From: an uncultured Eubacterium sp.
Lineage (GTDB): Bacteria > Bacillota > Clostridia > Oscillospirales > Acutalibacteraceae
Direction of reading: 5' to 3'
Length of the DNA: 64,000 bases
Assembly: GCA_900539325.1 (NCBI GenBank)
Contig: UQCC01000003.1
Span: 62,001-126,000 of the forward strand
Shown in pieces: positions 60,430 to 64,000 of the stretch; the first letter of the stretch is position 1; the number at the start of each line of letters is the position of its first letter. The position numbers were made by a program, and so were the translations under genes. The notes under the pieces were generated by a model. It saw only the letters and a list, made by a program, of their open reading frames with translations. It had not been told where the DNA came from and did not search any database.

Positions 60430-61638
60430 TCAAGATTGTTTTCTTCTGTATCGCTTGCCCATGCCGGATTCGCAAAGTCCGTCAAGTTCAAGCATTGTCA
60501 GGGCGACAAGCACGGAATTTATATCAAGCCGTGCAATATTTGCAATGCTTTCAACATCCTTAAAATCATCGTTCATAGCATCAAACACCGCTTTTTCGTC
60601 GCCGACAAGCTGTCGTGACTTCTCGTCTATTTGAGTACGGTTTGTGCGGTGTTTTTCAATATTTTCAAATGTGATTTCTTCATCCTGTTCGGGTGTCAAA
60701 TCACGCTTTTTGTATTCATCTCTCAAGAGTTCGTCAATGCTTGCAAGTTTTGACATATCAAGAGTTTTGTACTTTTCGGTGTAGTGCGAAATGATGGATT
60801 CGACTCCCACAACGGGAACGGCACCGTCGGATATAAGTTTGTTTGTGCCGTTAAATCTTTGGTCAAAAATCGAAGCGGCGGTTGCAAACATATCCCTGTT
60901 TTGCGACACGGCAAAGTTTGCCGTAATGAGCGAACCGCTTTTTGTGCCCGCTTCGGCAACAAACACACCGTCCGCAAGGCCGCTGATAATTCGATTTCGC
61001 ATCGGAAAAGTAAATCTGCTTGCAGGAGTGAACGGCGGAAATTCGGAAATGACCGCACCTTTTTCGGTAATTCTTCGTCTTAAATCCTCATTTGAAGCAA
61101 GGTAATTTGAACCGAGTCCACAACCCATAACGGCAACCGTTACGCCGCCGCATTCCATAGCACCGATATGCGCCGAGGTGTCTATTCCGAGTGCACCGCC
61201 GCTTACAATAACGGCATTGCACCTTGCAAGACCTTTTGATATTACCCTTGCAACACTTTTGGCATAATTCGACGGCTTGCGTGTACCCACAACGCTTATG
61301 CTGAGCATATTGTCTATATCGGGCATTTTGCCGTCAACATACAAAACCGTAGGCGGGTCATAAATTTCTTTGAGCTTTTCGGGATAACTTTCATCATCAA
61401 AAGTTATTATATCCCATCTGTGTTTTTTACAGATATCAATTATTTCATCCGCTTTTTCAATCGGAGTTTTCTCCATAGCATCAAGCATTTTGTCTGTAAT
61501 GTTAGGACAAACCTTGCGTTGAAGATAATTGCTGTTATATAAATTTTCGGCTGAGCCGAAATAATCAAGTATCGGCTTGATTGCCTTGCCTACGCCAACG
61601 GTAAGCTGAAGCCATATGAGATACCTTGAGTTTTTCAT
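60430..61638 (-). CDS. dprA: DNA-processing protein DprA
   Basis: 402 residues. Binds incoming single-stranded DNA and loads RecA during transformation. N-terminal helical SAM-like domain, then the Rossmann core with VGTRKPSNYAKSVAR, VSGGALGIDTSAHIGAM, VMGCGLGSNY, PFPMRNRIISGL-type (FTFPMRNRIISGLADGVFVAEAG) and the GSLITANFA motif, and a C-terminal winged-helix tail. ATG at 61638 with GGGAG upstream, overlapping the trmH-like gene by ATGA. No com genes are in the window. Confidence 0.95.
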   Translation of the reverse strand: MKNSRYLIWLQLTVGVGKAIKPILDYFGSAENLYNSNYLQRKVCPNITDKMLDAMEKTPIEKADEIIDICKKHRWDIITFDDESYPEKLKEIYDPPTVLYVDGKMPDIDNMLSISVVGTRKPSNYAKSVARVISKGLARCNAVIVSGGALGIDTSAHIGAMECGGVTVAVMGCGLGSNYLASNEDLRRRITEKGAVISEFPPFTPASRFTFPMRNRIISGLADGVFVAEAGTKSGSLITANFAVSQNRDMFATAASIFDQRFNGTNKLISDGAVPVVGVESIISHYTEKYKTLDMSKLASIDELLRDEYKKRDLTPEQDEEITFENIEKHRTNRTQIDEKSRQLVGDEKAVFDAMNDDFKDVESIANIARLDINSVLVALTMLELDGLCESGMGKRYRRKQS

Positions 61639-62408
61639 CTGAGCATCTCCCACATTGTTATTGCCGCGGCAACGCCTGCATTAAGGCTTTCCGCCCTGCC
61701 GAGCATAGGTATTGTAATCAAATCATCGCTGACAGCCTTGATGTTTTCTTCAACACCGTTTGCCTCGTTACCGATAACCGATACCGCATTGCCGGTAAAA
61801 TCAGCCTCGGTAATCTTAACCGCCGATGAACTCGGAACAGTCGAATACACCTTAAAGCCCTGTGATTTCATATGGATAAGCGTTTGCTCCAAATTATCGC
61901 TGTCAACAATGTTCATACGAAGTATTGAACCCATTGAAGCCCTTACAGCCTTTGAATTAAACACATCACAGCAATTATAAGTTACAACGCCGTCAATACC
62001 GAGTGCCTCTGCCGAACGAATAATCGCACCGACATTTGCCGGGTCCTGCACATTGTCAAGAGCAACGATTTTACCGCAAGCAAACATTTCGCCGTTGTCC
62101 TTCATCTTAACGGTAAGAAAAACTCCCTGCGGCGATTTTGTTTCCGACAGTTTTTCGGACACCTGCCCGTCAATCAAAAATGTTCGTTTGGCTTTAATAC
62201 TCAAAGCGTCAATTTCGTCTTGATACCTTGCATATATATCCTCGGTAAAAAGCAATGTATCGGGCTCATAAACAGAATTAAGGACATCAAAACATAGCCT
62301 TGCTCCTTCAAGTGCAAAAAGATGATTTTCATATCTCGCCTTTGAAGAGGTAAAAAGCTTTTTTGTGTCCTTAACAATAGTATTATTTTTACTCGTGATT
62401 TTTTCCAT
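61635..62408 (-). CDS. SpoU/TrmH family RNA 2'-O-methyltransferase
   Basis: 257 residues: a substrate-binding N-terminal domain (RYENHLFALEGARLC) and a trefoil-knot SPOUT domain with IVALDNVQDPANVGAIIRSAEALG, the SAM-site AVSVIGNEANGVEE, and IPMLGRAESLNAGVAAAI. Methylates a ribose of rRNA or tRNA; the target is not readable. ATG at 62408, 6 bases after CGGAG; an ATG two codons before it lies in the binding site. First gene of the long minus-strand run. Confidence 0.92.
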   Translation of the reverse strand: MEKITSKNNTIVKDTKKLFTSSKARYENHLFALEGARLCFDVLNSVYEPDTLLFTEDIYARYQDEIDALSIKAKRTFLIDGQVSEKLSETKSPQGVFLTVKMKDNGEMFACGKIVALDNVQDPANVGAIIRSAEALGIDGVVTYNCCDVFNSKAVRASMGSILRMNIVDSDNLEQTLIHMKSQGFKVYSTVPSSSAVKITEADFTGNAVSVIGNEANGVEENIKAVSDDLITIPMLGRAESLNAGVAAAITMWEMLR

Positions 62409-62490
62409 ACACATCTCCGTTGCGTGCCAAAAAATTTGCCTAAAGCATTTCGTTTAAATAAATCACCGAATGTTATTTATTATTTTATAT

Positions 62491-62519
62491 AATATACATT
62501 ATAATTCAAAAAAATTCAA
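62491..62519 (-). promoter_or_regulatory. Promoter of the trmH-dprA-topA-... gene run
   Basis: Minus strand: -35 TTGAAT (62514-62519), 17-bp spacer, -10 TATATT (62491-62496). The region is very AT-rich and other pairings are possible. Confidence 0.5.
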
Positions 62520-62557
62520 TAGTTTATTCAAATATTTATTATTAAATTTTTATTTGG

Positions 62558-62586
62558 TTGACTAATACTTACTTTTAATTTATAAT
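62558..62586 (+). promoter_or_regulatory. Promoter of the HPr-kinase-like/DUF4430 pair
   Basis: -35 TTGACT (62558-62563), 17-bp spacer, -10 TATAAT (62581-62586); start of transcription near 62593. Confidence 0.78.
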
Positions 62587-62620
62587 GTATGATAGAAAAT
62601 TATGTAAAGGATTAGATTTT

Positions 62621-63349
62621 ATGCCATATTATGACATTGCAGGATTAAGAGTAAAGATGAACAACTGCGGCGGCAGAAGCGAAAAACAAGCCGTACCGTA
62701 CCTTGCAGACAATCAATCGGACGATTTACAACCCGATATTGACATCTTTGTTGATGACAAAAGGGTTCAAGAGGCTATGGCAGAACACCCGGAACTTTCA
62801 CAGGGCGACTGGGAATATATGCTTACAGGTTCCGACTTTTACACCGACTTAATCAAATATGACGGCATTCTTTTGCACTCATCCTGCGTTGTTGTTGACG
62901 GAGTTGCTTACACTTTTTCAGCCGACAGCGGAACAGGCAAATCAACCCACACCCAGCTTTGGCTCAAAAAATTCGGTGACAGAGCATACATTCTCAATGA
63001 CGACAAGCCGGCAATCAGACTTATCGGCGACACAGTATACGCTTGCGGAACTCCTTGGAGCGGTAAGTATGATTACTCTACTCCTGCCGTTGTGCCTCTT
63101 GCCGGAATTTGCTTCCTTGAAAGAAGCGAGGAAAATTGGATTAAACCGGCTGACACAAACAAGGCTATATTCAATATTTTCAGTCAAACCGTTCGCCGTC
63201 TCGGTGAAAACGGAATGAACAAATTGATGGATAACCTTAATGTGATTTTCAAAAAAGTACCCATTTACGAGCTTGGCTGCAACATTTCAGAAGAAGCCGT
63301 AGATTGTTCCTACAACGCTATGAAAAAGGAGTTATCCGATTTTGAATAA
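62621..63349 (+). CDS. HPr-kinase-like P-loop protein
   Basis: 242 residues. The centre resembles the C-terminal domain of HPr kinase/phosphorylase: ILLHSSCVVVDG, then Walker A SADSGTGKSTH (about 101-111), then LNDDKPAIRLIGD and ACGTPWSGKYDYS. It lacks the N-terminal domain of true HprK and is shorter, so it belongs to the group of stand-alone HprK-like kinases, several of which occur in ribosomal peptide clusters. ATG at 62621 follows AAAGGA by 9 bases; upstream frame lies in the promoter. It overlaps the next gene by 8 bases. Substrate unknown. Confidence 0.78.
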   Translation: MPYYDIAGLRVKMNNCGGRSEKQAVPYLADNQSDDLQPDIDIFVDDKRVQEAMAEHPELSQGDWEYMLTGSDFYTDLIKYDGILLHSSCVVVDGVAYTFSADSGTGKSTHTQLWLKKFGDRAYILNDDKPAIRLIGDTVYACGTPWSGKYDYSTPAVVPLAGICFLERSEENWIKPADTNKAIFNIFSQTVRRLGENGMNKLMDNLNVIFKKVPIYELGCNISEEAVDCSYNAMKKELSDFE

Positions 63350-63995
63350 AAAAATATGCGCATTGTTGCTGTCGGCGGCAATGTGCTTTTGCTTCAGTGC
63401 ATGTTCAAACAACGCACAGGAAGAGCAAAGCACAGCCGTAACCGCAACAACCTCAACACAAGCGACAACCTCAACAACAGTTGCCGAAACCACAACAAAA
63501 GAAACAACGGCAAAGCCTTCAACAACAAAAACACAAGCCACAACAAAAGCTTCAACCGAAACCACAACAAAAAAGAAAAAGGTTACTGCAACAAAGGTCA
63601 AGAAAAAAAAGAAAACCGACACGGTAACCTGCACCGTTACGGTTGAATGTAAATCAATTCTTGACCATATGGACGACCTGAAAGAAGGTCACGAAGAATT
63701 TGTACCCGATGACGGCTATATAATCAAAGACTACACCTACAAAGCAAAAAAAGGCTACACGGCATATGACGCACTGAAAGGCGCATGCAAAAAAAACGAC
63801 ATCAAGCTCACGGCAAAAAGCACTTCCTACGGTATATACATTTCAGGCATAAACAACCTTGACGAATTTGACTGCGGCAAGCAAAGCGGTTGGATGTACA
63901 GCGTGAACGGAATTATGCCGAATACCACCTGCGGAAATGTGAGCGTTGATGACGGCGATTCAATAGTTTTCACCTATGTTTGCACTTTTCAATAA
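63342..63995 (+). CDS. DUF4430 lipoprotein
   Basis: 217 residues. A lipoprotein signal ends in FSAC with lipidated Cys at position 21, followed by a Thr/Ser-rich low-complexity linker (about 28-75), a Lys-rich stretch (75-92), and a C-terminal DUF4430 domain, the transcobalamin-like fold, with GYTAYDALKGAC, SGWMYSVNG and DGDSIVFTY. The start is TTG at 63342 with AAGGAG 10 bases upstream, inside the kinase gene, so translation is coupled. Surface-exposed; ligand unknown. Confidence 0.8.
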   Translation: MNKKICALLLSAAMCFCFSACSNNAQEEQSTAVTATTSTQATTSTTVAETTTKETTAKPSTTKTQATTKASTETTTKKKKVTATKVKKKKKTDTVTCTVTVECKSILDHMDDLKEGHEEFVPDDGYIIKDYTYKAKKGYTAYDALKGACKKNDIKLTAKSTSYGIYISGINNLDEFDCGKQSGWMYSVNGIMPNTTCGNVSVDDGDSIVFTYVCTFQ

Positions 63996-64000
63996 ACCGA

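Noticed and set aside
63420..63600. ACA-rich repetitive stretch as a possible repeat array
   Set aside because: It is simple Thr-codon low complexity inside the lipoprotein linker, not a spaced repeat array; no CRISPR repeats occur in the window.

Overview
The window is chromosomal DNA of an anaerobic, low-to-moderate GC Gram-positive bacterium. Strong GGAGG ribosome binding sites, near-consensus sigma-A promoters with 17-bp spacers, tight ATGA/TAATG gene overlaps, GSI-type glutamine synthetase, AzlCD, an Amt-PII fusion, a CD1247-like protein and large secreted FIVAR-type proteins all point to Clostridia, most likely a Ruminococcus-like member of the Oscillospiraceae. No rRNA, tRNA, CRISPR array, prophage or insertion sequence was seen; it reads as a core-genome region with a few accessory islands.

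Layout. 1-3562 (minus): shikimate/tyrosine operon tyrA-aroB-aroA-aroC (aroC runs off the left edge). 3737-9660 (minus): a 1916-aa secreted repeat protein followed by a 49-aa acidic peptide gene with a perfect ribosome binding site. 9661-10222: a long regulatory gap with ArgR-box-like palindromes in front of argG. 10223-13813 (plus): argG, argH and a hexapeptide acyltransferase. 13863-17316 (minus): an unrecognised five-gene envelope operon containing two paralogous four-helix membrane proteins. 17509-22132 (plus): ddl, a DUF1934 gene, argS and a lone radical SAM/SPASM enzyme. 22188-29031: transport and carbohydrate genes (YbaK deacylase, NSS symporter, azlCD, MATE, cytoplasmic GH30, HAD phosphatase).

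29088-36123 (minus) is a nitrogen-assimilation island: glutamate synthase split into three genes, an ammonium channel fused to a PII domain, and glnA. Both glnA and amt lie behind intrinsic terminators in their leaders. Overlapping the first strand of each terminator is a small hairpin with a hexaloop carrying A at position 1 and G at position 4, the pattern known from ANTAR-protein antitermination targets. This is the most interesting regulatory structure in the window.

36213-44419 (minus): CapA-type phosphoesterase, CaCA exchanger, an acidic cysteine-cluster zinc-ribbon protein, efp, aroQ, rpsU (58 aa), a secreted papain-like/fibronectin III protein, and an ECF sigma factor paired with a membrane-anchored beta-propeller protein where an anti-sigma factor would be expected. 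44593-62408 (minus): a long housekeeping run trmH-dprA-topA-trmFO-plsX-rnc-ELP3-like-smc-ftsY-rdgB-yhbY-nadD-yqeK-rsfS-leuS, largely overlapping and so probably co-transcribed. 62621-63995 (plus): an HPr-kinase-like P-loop protein overlapping a DUF4430 lipoprotein gene, transcribed divergently from the housekeeping run.
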